From positions 124,001 to 188,000 of the forward strand of contig JAHHIA010000003.1 in assembly GCA_019359045.1 (NCBI GenBank): a stretch of DNA of 64,000 nucleotides, given 5' to 3'. Shown one piece after another: positions 18,148-26,228 of this stretch; the first letter of the stretch is position 1; every line of letters starts with the position of its first letter. The translations under genes were made by a program, and so were the position numbers. The notes beneath the pieces were generated by a model, which saw only the letters and a list, made by a program, of their open reading frames with translations, was not told the origin of the DNA and did no database searches. This stretch comes from Scytolyngbya sp. HA4215-MV1. Its GTDB lineage: Bacteria > Cyanobacteriota > Cyanobacteriia > Leptolyngbyales > Leptolyngbyaceae.

Positions 18148-20439
18148 GTGGGTGTGATAGGTGGTTTGATTCTGAGTTTGTTTTATCTGTTGGGCTTACT
18201 TTCGACGATCGTCCCTTGGGGGGGAGGGATGATTTTGGGGCTAGCCGGATTAGCCGCGCTGGGATTCCCCAAAGTTTGGAAATCGGGACCACGTCCCCAC
18301 ATCTGGCTGGTAGCTGGATTGGTCGGTTTACTAGCGAGTTTCTATTTGCAAGCGCGATCGCCCCACCCGGCTGCCCACGACATTAGTGCCTCAATTCCCA
18401 CATCTGAGGTGGCGGCGCAGGAGCAGGTGGTCAATGTGCAAGGGTTAGTAGATAGTGTGCCTCACATCACCCGCAGTCAGAAAGCACAATTTTGGCTAGC
18501 CGTAACCCAACTGAATGGAGTGACACAGGCTAATTTAGCCTCTGACCAAGGCAAACCTGTGACGGGTAAGCTCTATGTCACGGTGCCACTCCTCCAAGCG
18601 ACGGGACTTTATCCAGGACAGGCGATCGCCATTACTGGTAACCTCTACAAACCGAAACCTGCTGAGAATCCCGGTGCATTCGATTTTCAAGCTTACCTGG
18701 CACGCGAGGGATGCTTTGCAGCGCTGAGAGGTAAGCAGGTAGAGCCACTCGATCGAGATCAGCAACCTGGCTGGGGCTGGTGGCAAGTCCGTCAACGGAT
18801 TGTGCAGGCTCAGATTCGCTGGTTAGGTAGCCCTGCTGGACAACTGCTAAGTTCCATGGTGATCGGCAGTCGGGCGGTTGATTTGCCTGCCGATGTCAAA
18901 GATCAGTTTCGCAAAGTGGGTTTGGCACATGCGCTGGCAGCATCTGGATTTCAGACTTCGCTGATTTTGGCAGTAGTGTTGGGACGCACTCGGCGCTTGC
19001 CTGCCAGAGCACAGTTTGCGATCGGGATCACCGCGCTGACTGTTTTTGTAGGCTTAACAGGCATTGAACCCTCGGTGCTCAGAGCTGCCGTAATGGGAGC
19101 AGGGGCAATGCTGGCGCTGGTGATGAAACGAAAAGTCAAACCGTTGGGATCACTTCTGCTGACAGCCGTAATTCTGCTGGTGATTAATCCACTTTGGATT
19201 TGGAATTTGGGCTTTCAACTCAGCTTTTTAGCAACCATGGGGCTGTTAGTGACAGTGCCACCATTAACTAAACGGTTGGATTGGCTACCTTCGGCGCTTT
19301 CCCCACTGATTGCAGTGCCGATCTCCGCTTATTTATGGACGCTACCATTGCAACTCTATACCTTTGGAGTGGTTTCGCCGTACAGCATTCCGGTCAATAT
19401 CATCACCACCCCGTTGATCTCGATCCTTAGCTTGGGGGGAATTGTTAGTGCTCTAGCGGCGATCGTCTGGATGCCAGCAGGCAGTGCCCTAGCGTGGTTG
19501 TTGGACTATCCCACTCGTGCCCTATTGGCGGTGGTGGATTTTGCCAGCCATTTGACAGGAAGTGAATATGCCACAGGAACACTCCCACTAGTACTGGTGC
19601 TACTTCTGTACGGACTCATTGGATTGGTATGGCTCAATCCCTGGTGGCGATCGCGCTGGTGGATTGCCCTATTTCTAGGGGCAGTGCTGGCGATCGTGCC
19701 AACCTGGCAAGCCAGAGCCACCCTGTTTCGGGTCACGGTGCTGGCAACACCCAGCGATCCAGTCATGGTGGTACAAGCTGCGGGAAAAACAGGACTCATT
19801 AACAGTGGGGATGAAGCGACTGCCCACTTTACGGTGCTTCCATTTTTGCAAAAAGAAGGGATCAACCACCTCGATTGGGCGATCGCCACAAATACTCAAA
19901 GCAGCATCGGCAACGGTTGGACTAGTTTATTAGCACGATTGCCAATCCAGCAGTTTTATGACACGGGATTAACCAAAGAAACACCTTTGGCAGGGCAAAC
20001 TATTCAGTCAATTCAAAGTAAGCAGGGGACGTATCAGACTCTGCCTATCAACCAGCCGACCCCACTCGGCTCACTTACGCTACAACTGATTAGTACAGAA
20101 CCCCTGGCATTGCAACTTCAAGTGCAAAATCAGCGCTGGCTACTCCTAGACGACTTGCAACCGGGGCAACAAAAAGAATTGGTCAAAGCCAATCGCCTGC
20201 CTAATGTGCAGGTGCTTTGGTGGACAGGCAAGCCACTCGATCCAGGACTACTGGCAATTTTGCAGCCCAAAGTAGCGATCGCGTCTGCCAGTGCGATCGA
20301 TGCCAATACCGAAACCCAATTCCATCGAGACCAAACCCAACTTTACTGGACAGGACGAGATGGTGCCCTGCAATGGACTGCTGACGAAGGCTTTAAGACA
20401 ACCTTGACTGCCAACGACAATGAAGCCCCGGCCCTGTAA
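18148..20439 (+). CDS. comEC: ComEC/Rec2-family DNA-uptake channel protein
   Basis: ComEC forms the inner-membrane channel that takes up single-stranded DNA during natural transformation. The GTG at 18148 is chosen because GGGGAGG lies 6 bases upstream; a TTG at 18121 is in frame but has no site. The roughly 763-residue protein has N-terminal membrane helices, an OB-like DUF4131 region, and the Competence domain signature GLAHALAASGFQTSLIL near residue 255, followed by about eight membrane helices. A C-terminal metallo-beta-lactamase-like domain (LINSGDEATAHFTVLPFLQ) is visible, but the usual metal-binding H-x-H-x-D-H motif is absent, so that domain may be non-catalytic. Confidence 0.85.
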   Translation: MGVIGGLILSLFYLLGLLSTIVPWGGGMILGLAGLAALGFPKVWKSGPRPHIWLVAGLVGLLASFYLQARSPHPAAHDISASIPTSEVAAQEQVVNVQGLVDSVPHITRSQKAQFWLAVTQLNGVTQANLASDQGKPVTGKLYVTVPLLQATGLYPGQAIAITGNLYKPKPAENPGAFDFQAYLAREGCFAALRGKQVEPLDRDQQPGWGWWQVRQRIVQAQIRWLGSPAGQLLSSMVIGSRAVDLPADVKDQFRKVGLAHALAASGFQTSLILAVVLGRTRRLPARAQFAIGITALTVFVGLTGIEPSVLRAAVMGAGAMLALVMKRKVKPLGSLLLTAVILLVINPLWIWNLGFQLSFLATMGLLVTVPPLTKRLDWLPSALSPLIAVPISAYLWTLPLQLYTFGVVSPYSIPVNIITTPLISILSLGGIVSALAAIVWMPAGSALAWLLDYPTRALLAVVDFASHLTGSEYATGTLPLVLVLLLYGLIGLVWLNPWWRSRWWIALFLGAVLAIVPTWQARATLFRVTVLATPSDPVMVVQAAGKTGLINSGDEATAHFTVLPFLQKEGINHLDWAIATNTQSSIGNGWTSLLARLPIQQFYDTGLTKETPLAGQTIQSIQSKQGTYQTLPINQPTPLGSLTLQLISTEPLALQLQVQNQRWLLLDDLQPGQQKELVKANRLPNVQVLWWTGKPLDPGLLAILQPKVAIASASAIDANTETQFHRDQTQLYWTGRDGALQWTADEGFKTTLTANDNEAPAL

Positions 20440-20514
20440 TATAAGTATGAGGTACGAATTTTGAGGATCAGTCGGCCATTTGAATAGGCTGCTGCGTCTT
20501 CCTCAAAATTCCCT

Positions 20515-20599
20515 GGAGAGGTGGCAGAGCGGTTGAATGCGCTTGACTCGAAATCAAGTTTGGGGCAACTCAACGGGGGTTCGAATCCCCCCCTCTCCG
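20515..20599 (+). tRNA. tRNA-Ser (anticodon CGA)
   Basis: 85 nt with 7-bp acceptor GGAGAGG / CCTCTCC, D-arm GCAGAGCGGTTGAATGC, anticodon loop CTCGAAA in stem TTGA/TCAA, a long variable arm (class II) and T-arm GGGGGTTCGAATCCCCC. Discriminator G. CCA is not encoded. Confidence 0.95.
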
Positions 20600-20791
20600 T
20601 TGCATAAAAGACTTCGGAAGCCGAAGTTAAACCGGATCTACCGGAAGATAAGCCGATTTTAATTTGTGCCCGCAATTTCTTTAAGAGGCGTCTTACCTCC
20701 AGAGGCGGATTTCGCCATGGCTACCACCAGAGGGAGAGGGGAGGAGAGGATCTCGTTCGCTACAGTTCAAGGGACGCGATGAGGTAATGCA

Positions 20792-21289
20792 ATGGCAAAC
20801 ATTGAAGACACAATCCAATCTGCTAAAGATAAGTTGCCTGATATCACTCCGACTCCTCCAGGTTTACATGCCCAGGCAACTGCTCATGAACTTAAATCTC
20901 GCCTTAACTGGGGCGAACCAGCGCTGACTATTATTGATGTCCGCGATCGCGCTGCGTTCGACGCATGCCGTATCCTGGGAGCGACCTGCCTACCTTTAGA
21001 AAAATTATTGGCAGGTGAAAAACCTGCTGTTGAACCCAATCGCGACATTTACATTTATGGCGCGACAGACGATGAAACAACCTCTGCTGCTCAAAATTTG
21101 CGGAGTGACGGATTCTCACGAGTGGCGGAACTCAAAGGTGGGCTGAATTCCTGGCAGCAAATTAAAGGTTCTGTAGAAGGAACAGCAACCGGCACCAAAC
21201 CTGGCGCAAGTGCTTACAATGTTGTCTCACGACTGAAAGAATTTGCTGAAGAAAAAGCTCAAGAAAGCAAGCAAAAGAGAAGCATGTAA
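20792..21289 (+). CDS. Rhodanese-like domain protein lacking the catalytic cysteine
   Basis: A 165-residue protein. Residues 25-125 fit the rhodanese fold: LTIIDVRDRAAFDACRILGA, then I-Y-I-Y-G near 88, and GFSRVAELKGGLNSWQQIKG. In active sulfurtransferases the I-Y-x-Y strand is followed by a C-x-x-x-x loop; here it reads GATDDETT, with no Cys at the active position, so it probably lacks sulfurtransferase activity and may be a binding or sensor domain. The C-terminal 40 residues are charged and helical. It stands alone upstream of the terminator shared with the putative RNA on the opposite strand. Confidence 0.85.
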   Translation: MANIEDTIQSAKDKLPDITPTPPGLHAQATAHELKSRLNWGEPALTIIDVRDRAAFDACRILGATCLPLEKLLAGEKPAVEPNRDIYIYGATDDETTSAAQNLRSDGFSRVAELKGGLNSWQQIKGSVEGTATGTKPGASAYNVVSRLKEFAEEKAQESKQKRSM

Positions 21290-21439
21290 GGGTAAGCAAG
21301 AGTTCAAGCAAGTCATTTCTTGTTAAATTCCTCGCCTAACTGACCGAACGGTGGAAAGAGCGTTCTTGTTAGAAGGTTATACTTCCTATCTACATCGATA
21401 GGTTTGTATTGAATCTGCAGAGAAACGCTCGGACTCAAA

Positions 21440-21819
21440 ATTGAACCCAGCGATCGTAGCCTGATCGCTGGGTTTTCGCGCCTTAAGGATTAAAAAGCCT
21501 TGGCAGCTTTGAACGCTATCCTGTCTGATGATTTCCGGTAATCAGAAGATCAATTTCATGCCTGATGTTCTACCACTAAACTACCAGGTCTTATTTTGGC
21601 GACCCGGATGGGATTTGAACCCATGTCTCAATAGCTTTGCCTTCTAAAGGTCGATACAGGTTGCGTATTTTCAAGTTGAGCTTAGAGCAATAACTTCAAT
21701 CTGAGTTTGAATTTGACGCACTGGATCGGCTTTACTATTTGCCCACCCTCCGCAATAGTCGGAGGGAAAGGAGTTGCACCTTCAAATTCTCCATTGTGCT
21801 GAATCTAACCATGTGCTCT
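21440..21819 (-). ncRNA. Putative structured RNA with circularly permuted tRNA-like domain
   Basis: Minus-strand order: T-arm ATGGG-TTCAAAT-CCCAT (21624-21608), 3' acceptor CCGGGTC (21607-21601), discriminator G, encoded CCA (21599-21597), linker AAATAA (21596-21591), 5' acceptor GACCTGG (21590-21584), T-A, then D-arm GTTT-AGTGGTA-GAAC (21581-21567). The acceptor strands pair over 7 bp (one G-U), so the halves form one tRNA elbow in permuted order. Upstream is an H-type pseudoknot (21766-21734). No acceptable anticodon stem is found; a possible long helix is GCTAT (21635-21631) with ATAGC (21519-21515). A TATAAT at 21831-21826 and the terminator at 21444-21476 bound a transcript of about 380 nt. 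It differs from tmRNA: no G3-U70 pair and no GGTTTCGAC 5' consensus. Not recognised as a known family. Confidence 0.6.
21444..21476. terminator. Bidirectional intrinsic terminator
   Basis: Perfect 10-bp inverted repeat CCCAGCGATC (21446-21455) / GATCGCTGGG (21463-21472), extended by AA/TT. TTTT follows on the plus strand and TTCAATTTT on the minus strand. It would end the rhodanese transcript from one side and the putative structured RNA from the other. Confidence 0.8.
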
Positions 21820-21825
21820 CGATCG

Positions 21826-21831
21826 ATTATA
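21826..21831 (-). promoter_or_regulatory. -10 box of the putative structured RNA
   Basis: A perfect TATAAT on the minus strand, 66 bases beyond the DUF7873 stop codon. Initiation about 7 bases on would start the RNA near 21819. No strong TTGACA is present 17 bases upstream, so strength is uncertain. Confidence 0.5.
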
Positions 21832-21896
21832 TCGTGGGCTCAGACCGTCGATGAAATCGGAAACTCCTTTCTCACAATCCACGGCAGCTCGCGAAC

Positions 21897-22625
21897 TCAG
21901 GCAAAGAGGAAGCCGAAGATAGCATTGGCAACTTGCTTTTGAGAAACCGTCGCTCCGTTGGCTTCTTCTCTGGCTTGCACCACTGCTTTGCTCAGCTTAT
22001 CGACACGTTTCAGCAGTTCGCTCACCCGATCCTTGGGCAGTGCTCCGGAGAATTCCACTAATGACCAAACGCCTTCGATAATGTCCTTGGACACTTCTTT
22101 GATCTGGGCAGGGTGCTCTGGGGTCGCTTCATAGGCAACCACAAAATCCGTAATCTTTTTAGTCTTCACCGTTTCCTTGGGTTCAGTGACATAGCAACCA
22201 CGCCCTGGATCATGTCGCCAGTCTTTATCGATCGCCAGCACAGGCAGTGACTGCACAAAGGTTTTCACATCCTGTAATTGCTTTTCTAGAAATAGAAGGT
22301 AGGAGACAGGAGCCTCTGCAACGATCGTGACTCCGTCTACAACAACCGACGCTTTTGCTTCAGTATTTGCCCAATCCTGCGTTGCTGCCAGGTCGTAAAA
22401 TTCGGTACAAGCCTGTGCAAACTGATCCAATAATTCGTCCGCCTTGAGCGTCAGTTTTTGATTTTCTGCTGGGTAAACATAGCCGTCTTCTTCCCTGGGT
22501 TGAAAAGTTCTGGACTGCCCCTGGAATAGGGCGGGCTTTTGAACCAGTTGATAGACTTCAGCTTTTGCCTTGGCAGAGTTTGCTTTGACGGAATTCAAGA
22601 CTGCAATCAATTGATTCAGCTTCAT
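21897..22625 (-). CDS. DUF7873-type conserved hypothetical protein
   Basis: The 242-residue protein begins MKLNQLIAVLNSVKANSAKA. It carries segments I recall from a family shared by actinobacteria, some of their phages and cyanobacteria: QKPALFQGQSRTFQPREED, DWANTEAKASVVVDG, SYLLFLEKQLQDVKTFV, a T-K-K motif in TVKTKKITDFV, and a C-terminal AREEANGATVSQKQVANAIF. No enzyme motif is obvious. The chain looks soluble, with helical ends. Function is unknown; the DUF number is from memory. The putative permuted tRNA-like RNA lies immediately downstream on the same strand, so the two could be partners, but that is only positional inference. Confidence 0.8.
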   Translation of the reverse strand: MKLNQLIAVLNSVKANSAKAKAEVYQLVQKPALFQGQSRTFQPREEDGYVYPAENQKLTLKADELLDQFAQACTEFYDLAATQDWANTEAKASVVVDGVTIVAEAPVSYLLFLEKQLQDVKTFVQSLPVLAIDKDWRHDPGRGCYVTEPKETVKTKKITDFVVAYEATPEHPAQIKEVSKDIIEGVWSLVEFSGALPKDRVSELLKRVDKLSKAVVQAREEANGATVSQKQVANAIFGFLFA

Positions 22626-22740
22626 AACAAACTTTCAGTTGACAGTGGATTTTAATTATAGTCACATCCCTTAGGGGTGTCCTGACGTCGAAGCGAACCC
22701 TCTCAGCACTTCATTTGCCAAGGACGCGATTTAAATCTGC

Positions 22741-23082
22741 CTATGGAATGCCTGGAAATGACTGTACAAATTGAATCTTAATATCGGGGAACGATTTGAC
22801 AAACTGCACTTTGAAGTCAGGGAACGAATTGGTATAGTGCCACAGACCACAGCGATCGGGAAACGTATCGACCACTTGCACCTTGAGATCCGGAAATGAG
22901 GATACTTGCTGCACCTTGATATCAGGAAAGCTATCGACAACTTGCACGTTCCCATACAATGGAATGCCTTGGTAGGCACAAGTTTCTGGAACAATGACAC
23001 TGTCTGCACGAGTGACCGTTGCCCCCAGAACAACGAGAATCAGGCTCAGTAAAAATATGGATAATCGACGAACGAGCAACAT
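22741..23082 (-). CDS. Small secreted protein with seven SFPD-type repeats (7(1) septoil knot-like)
   Basis: The start at 23082 follows GGAGGGGG and gives a signal peptide (LLVRRLSIFLLSLILVVLG) cleaved near T-R-A-D-S. The mature 80-90 residues have C-A-Y-Q-G-I-P-L-Y-G-N-V-Q followed by repeats of the form V-x-x-V-x-S/T-F-P-D-x-K-V-Q: VVDSFPDIKVQ, QVSSFPDLKVQ, VVDTFPDRCGLW, YTNSFPDFKVQ, FVKSFPDIKIQ and FVQSFPGIP. This pattern matches the small family whose structure was described as a 7(1) septoil knot. The two Cys (in CAYQG and DRCGLW) may form a disulfide. Role unknown. ATG at 23115 is an alternative start. Confidence 0.75.
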   Translation of the reverse strand: MLLVRRLSIFLLSLILVVLGATVTRADSVIVPETCAYQGIPLYGNVQVVDSFPDIKVQQVSSFPDLKVQVVDTFPDRCGLWHYTNSFPDFKVQFVKSFPDIKIQFVQSFPGIP

Positions 23083-23212
23083 GCCCCCTCCTATCAACTG
23101 GTAAACCCATCTCACCAGTTCTACAAGGGCTACCTGATAATTTTCGTTCTACCTGCTACTTCGTTTTGAAGCAATTTTTATATAGTCCTAGAAAATAAAT
23201 TATGAATCATTA

Positions 23213-24172
23213 TTATCCATTCATCATTGTTTCAAATTTAGCGAGAATTCTCTTTAAAAAGAAGAGCGGAGCTTTGTAATACGACATCTTAATTTTATTA
23301 AGGGTAAAATTTCTTAAATTAATAAATATGGGATCATCAAACTTCTGAATTGCTCGATCTAAAAGCTCAAGAGAAAATCCATATTGCTTCTCAATTACAG
23401 TAAAAACCCAAGTAAGCAAGTAGTCTCGCTGGCTATAATCGTTATGTTTCAAAGTATTAAAATAAGTAACTTCTCCCCATCCTGGCGATTTCTTAATAAA
23501 CAGATTAATGCACTTTATTTCGAATTCATTAAAATATTTAGTCAAAACTGATTGATTGATTCTTTGAGAACCTTGAATGATGATTTCTGACATCCAAAAT
23601 GGCTGCTCTTGCATATACTTCATTAAATCATACAGCTTATCTTCACCTTGATAAGCATCAATAATACCAGGTTCAAATTCAGCAATTAGAACTTGATTGA
23701 TCAATTGTTGTGTCAGGCTTTTGAACAGACGTAAATCTGTTCCTTGTGAATCAGTCTTAAACCAATCAATTTTTTGAATTTTAAGATTTTGCAATACGGT
23801 CTTTAAATCTGTAGTCTGAATTTTAATTTCTTCTTTTACTTCAAACAAATCCGAAAAGGCCCAATTAATTAAACTTGATTTGTCCGGCTCTAACAAACTC
23901 GAACAATAGGGAGATTTTGTCAAATAAAAATTGAGTTCTTCACATGCTTTTTCGGAAACAATCGAGTTATAAACAAACAGTTGCTTATAGCTACTATTTT
24001 TATTAGTGATGTAAGCAAATTCCCGATCGTCCGCATCAAAAGCAATACAGATTGAATAGCGGGCAATTTTCTTCCATTTGTGATTGATCGCTTTAGATGC
24101 ACCAATATCTAATAGAACGGGAGGCTGTTCAATAAACTCATTCCGCTCAAGCACTTCTTCAATTAAATCCAT
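23213..24172 (-). CDS. FkbM-like methyltransferase domain protein
   Basis: The 319-residue product has a Rossmann-type start VLLDIGASKAINHKWKK and a conserved later segment IDWFKTDSQGTDLRLFKSL, which corresponds to the FkbM D-x-x-K-x-D-x-x-G motif (usually DFLKIDVEG). SAM-dependent methyl transfer to a sugar or polysaccharide is the family role. Its first 10 bases overlap the end of the TIGR04325-type gene, so the two are translationally coupled. The gene is visibly AT-richer than the surroundings, which suggests horizontal acquisition. The substrate cannot be predicted. Confidence 0.7.
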   Translation of the reverse strand: MDLIEEVLERNEFIEQPPVLLDIGASKAINHKWKKIARYSICIAFDADDREFAYITNKNSSYKQLFVYNSIVSEKACEELNFYLTKSPYCSSLLEPDKSSLINWAFSDLFEVKEEIKIQTTDLKTVLQNLKIQKIDWFKTDSQGTDLRLFKSLTQQLINQVLIAEFEPGIIDAYQGEDKLYDLMKYMQEQPFWMSEIIIQGSQRINQSVLTKYFNEFEIKCINLFIKKSPGWGEVTYFNTLKHNDYSQRDYLLTWVFTVIEKQYGFSLELLDRAIQKFDDPIFINLRNFTLNKIKMSYYKAPLFFLKRILAKFETMMNG

Positions 24173-24999
24173 TTCTCACCACCTTTCTGAAAAAGAAAAC
24201 CCATGTCTCTTGCATTTTGCCCCGGATTTCTCAATTCAATCAATCCAGCTAAAGAATCAAATTGGACGATCATCTCGTAGTTGCCTTTAAAGCATTCAAG
24301 AAATCTATTCAGGTGAAAAAACCAGGCAGGGTAGCTTGCTGGATAAATTGTTGGGGAGACTTTTTGGATAGTCAGACGATCTCCCCCAGTTTCTACAAAT
24401 GCAGTTCTATCGAAAAGCAAATAGGGAAACTTGTATTGGATCAATTGTTCTAAAAAATCATAAGGTTTTTCCAAATATTGCAGCACACTGGACAGCAACA
24501 CAATTTGGGGTTGCTCGACTGCCAAACATTTTTCAATATCAACAAAAAATTTCAAAGATTCATCTTCAAAAAACTGCTTGCCACAGTCTACAAAGTTTTT
24601 TTGTTCTACCACATTCCATCTCAATTCTGTCAAGTCAGAGAGAAAATCTCTGCATTGATAATAAGAACTACCGAGTGATCCACCAAAATCCAAAACACTC
24701 AGTTTGCCCTGGTTTTCTACCGCAACTCGTAACAAACTTGCTAAAATTGGAAAAGAATAGTGGATCTGGTTGAATAAAACAGAGTCGCGTTCATAAACTG
24801 CTTCTCCATTTTTCACTTTTAGGCTAGCTTGTTTAACTTTTTCTAAGATACCAGCCGAGTCATAGCCGCTAGTAAGTTGTTGGGCTTCCTGCCAAGATGA
24901 ATAGTTGCCCCAGAAGCCGTCATGCGTGCGTTGTCGGCAAGCTTTGACGACAATCGGCGGGAGCAATTCTTTGAGCAGTGCTTTCAATGCCAAACTCAT
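24163..24999 (-). CDS. TIGR04325-family methyltransferase
   Basis: A 278-residue protein with HDGFWGNYSSWQEAQQLTSGY near the N-terminus, the SAM-binding motif LSVLDFGGSLGSSYYQCRDF near residue 98 and IVLLSSVLQYLEKPYDFL near 165. These segments define a putative methyltransferase family often found in lipopolysaccharide or exopolysaccharide gene clusters. It lies between a glycosyltransferase (4-base ATGA overlap) and the FkbM-like gene (10-base overlap), so the three form an operon probably modifying a surface glycan. Confidence 0.8.
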   Translation of the reverse strand: MSLALKALLKELLPPIVVKACRQRTHDGFWGNYSSWQEAQQLTSGYDSAGILEKVKQASLKVKNGEAVYERDSVLFNQIHYSFPILASLLRVAVENQGKLSVLDFGGSLGSSYYQCRDFLSDLTELRWNVVEQKNFVDCGKQFFEDESLKFFVDIEKCLAVEQPQIVLLSSVLQYLEKPYDFLEQLIQYKFPYLLFDRTAFVETGGDRLTIQKVSPTIYPASYPAWFFHLNRFLECFKGNYEMIVQFDSLAGLIELRNPGQNARDMGFLFQKGGEKWI

Positions 25000-26228
25000 C
25001 TTCTTCGCAGCTCCTTAGAGATGACCTGATCTATCTGAATCGCGCGATGAGCAAAAGTATGGTCTTTCAGAGTTCGGACTTGCCCTGCCTGGGCGATTGC
25101 TCTGCTCTGCTCCGGATGTGCCAGCAACCACTGCACTTTCTCGACACACTCTTCGGTCGATCGATAGGTCACCACTTCAGTTTCTGGTTCAAACAAGGTA
25201 TGCAGATTTTCTTTCCAATCCGTCACTAAGCAAGTACCCACTCCAGTTGCTTCAAACAGACGCATATTCGATGCTGATCGCGGTGAAATATCGATATGAC
25301 GATTAAAAGTTAGCTTAGAATTTTGCAGCATTCTAAACATTTCTAGCCCAAATACCGCAGGTCGCATCAAGGTTTGGAGTCGAGGGTTGACGGGGTAGGG
25401 AGGGCACTCTGGTAACGCCGCTAACTGAGCCAATTGTGGAAATTTTGCGAACCAGTGAGCCGATAATCCGCCCTGCTTGGTTGCCTGGACGATCGGATAG
25501 AGAACTCTAGCTACCAGAGCTTTGCTTTTCTGCTTCCAGGAAATTTCTGCACTGGGCGAATAGATTTGCAGAGGGATCTGTTGTGCCAATTGTTCCAAGA
25601 TCTGTTCTCGCTTTAAGTGATAGCGATTCCCCCGAACGATTTGTCCAATGAAAGAAAAGTCGATTTCTGGTTTCGTAATGGGGGTGAATCGGTTCAGAAT
25701 ATCCGGCTCAAATGCATGGTTGAGATGCTCACTGTGATGCCCCAGATATCGAAACTGTTCGACTAATTCAGGAATGCACGAAAGCACCAGATCATGTGCT
25801 CTAAAAATATCAGCATCTTGGTAAGGTGCACCACACCAACTGATGACTAGCCGAAGGGCAGGGCAAGCTTGCTTCAGTTCTTGAATCCAGGTTGCGCTAA
25901 ATGTTGCAAAGTTTTCTAGAAAAAGGACGATTGGTTGAAATTGTCGGACTTGGGCAAAGACAATCTCTGGTATCCAGTGGGTATGACTGATCGGCATACC
26001 CTGCGCTTGTGCCCAAGCAGTTTGCAGCGGTTCCACATTGGCAGAAATTTCGAGCACTTCATATCCCAAGGGGGTGAGGGCTTGAAACCAGAAGTCTGCC
26101 CAACCAAAGCCATCCCGATCCAATGTCGCTTTCTGCACCTCATACGGCGCTTTCAGCAAATCAGGGTGTCTGGCATAGAATTTTTGCCAATAAGTTGAGT
26201 AGAGCGTCGTAATTTTGCAGAGTTTCAT
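24996..26228 (-). CDS. Glycosyltransferase (CgeB/DUF3880-type, GT-B fold)
   Basis: The 410-residue product starts MKLCKITTLYSTYWQKFYARH; the ATG at 26228 is preferred over 26243 because the conserved strand begins there. The C-terminal third has SKLTFNRHIDISPRSASNMR followed by R-L-F-E-A-T-G-V-G-T-C-L-V-T-D and TYRSTEECVEKVQWLLAHPE, the donor-sugar site of CgeB-like glycosyltransferases. It is first in an operon with two methyltransferases. The divergent ychF promoter region lies upstream. Donor and acceptor are unknown. Confidence 0.8.
   Translation of the reverse strand: MKLCKITTLYSTYWQKFYARHPDLLKAPYEVQKATLDRDGFGWADFWFQALTPLGYEVLEISANVEPLQTAWAQAQGMPISHTHWIPEIVFAQVRQFQPIVLFLENFATFSATWIQELKQACPALRLVISWCGAPYQDADIFRAHDLVLSCIPELVEQFRYLGHHSEHLNHAFEPDILNRFTPITKPEIDFSFIGQIVRGNRYHLKREQILEQLAQQIPLQIYSPSAEISWKQKSKALVARVLYPIVQATKQGGLSAHWFAKFPQLAQLAALPECPPYPVNPRLQTLMRPAVFGLEMFRMLQNSKLTFNRHIDISPRSASNMRLFEATGVGTCLVTDWKENLHTLFEPETEVVTYRSTEECVEKVQWLLAHPEQSRAIAQAGQVRTLKDHTFAHRAIQIDQVISKELRRR

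Noticed and set aside
21566-21632. Two ordinary tandem tRNAs on the minus strand
   Set aside because: Neither half has its own complementary acceptor strand or anticodon arm nearby, whereas the two halves are complementary to each other.
21440-21819. Normal one-piece cyanobacterial tmRNA (ssrA)
   Set aside because: There is no GGGGC-type 5' end with TTTCGAC, no G3-U70 pair in the acceptor and no ANNIV-like tag. An apparent ORF reading A-F-K-A-A-K-A-F after ATAGC lacks the usual A-L/V-A-A end.
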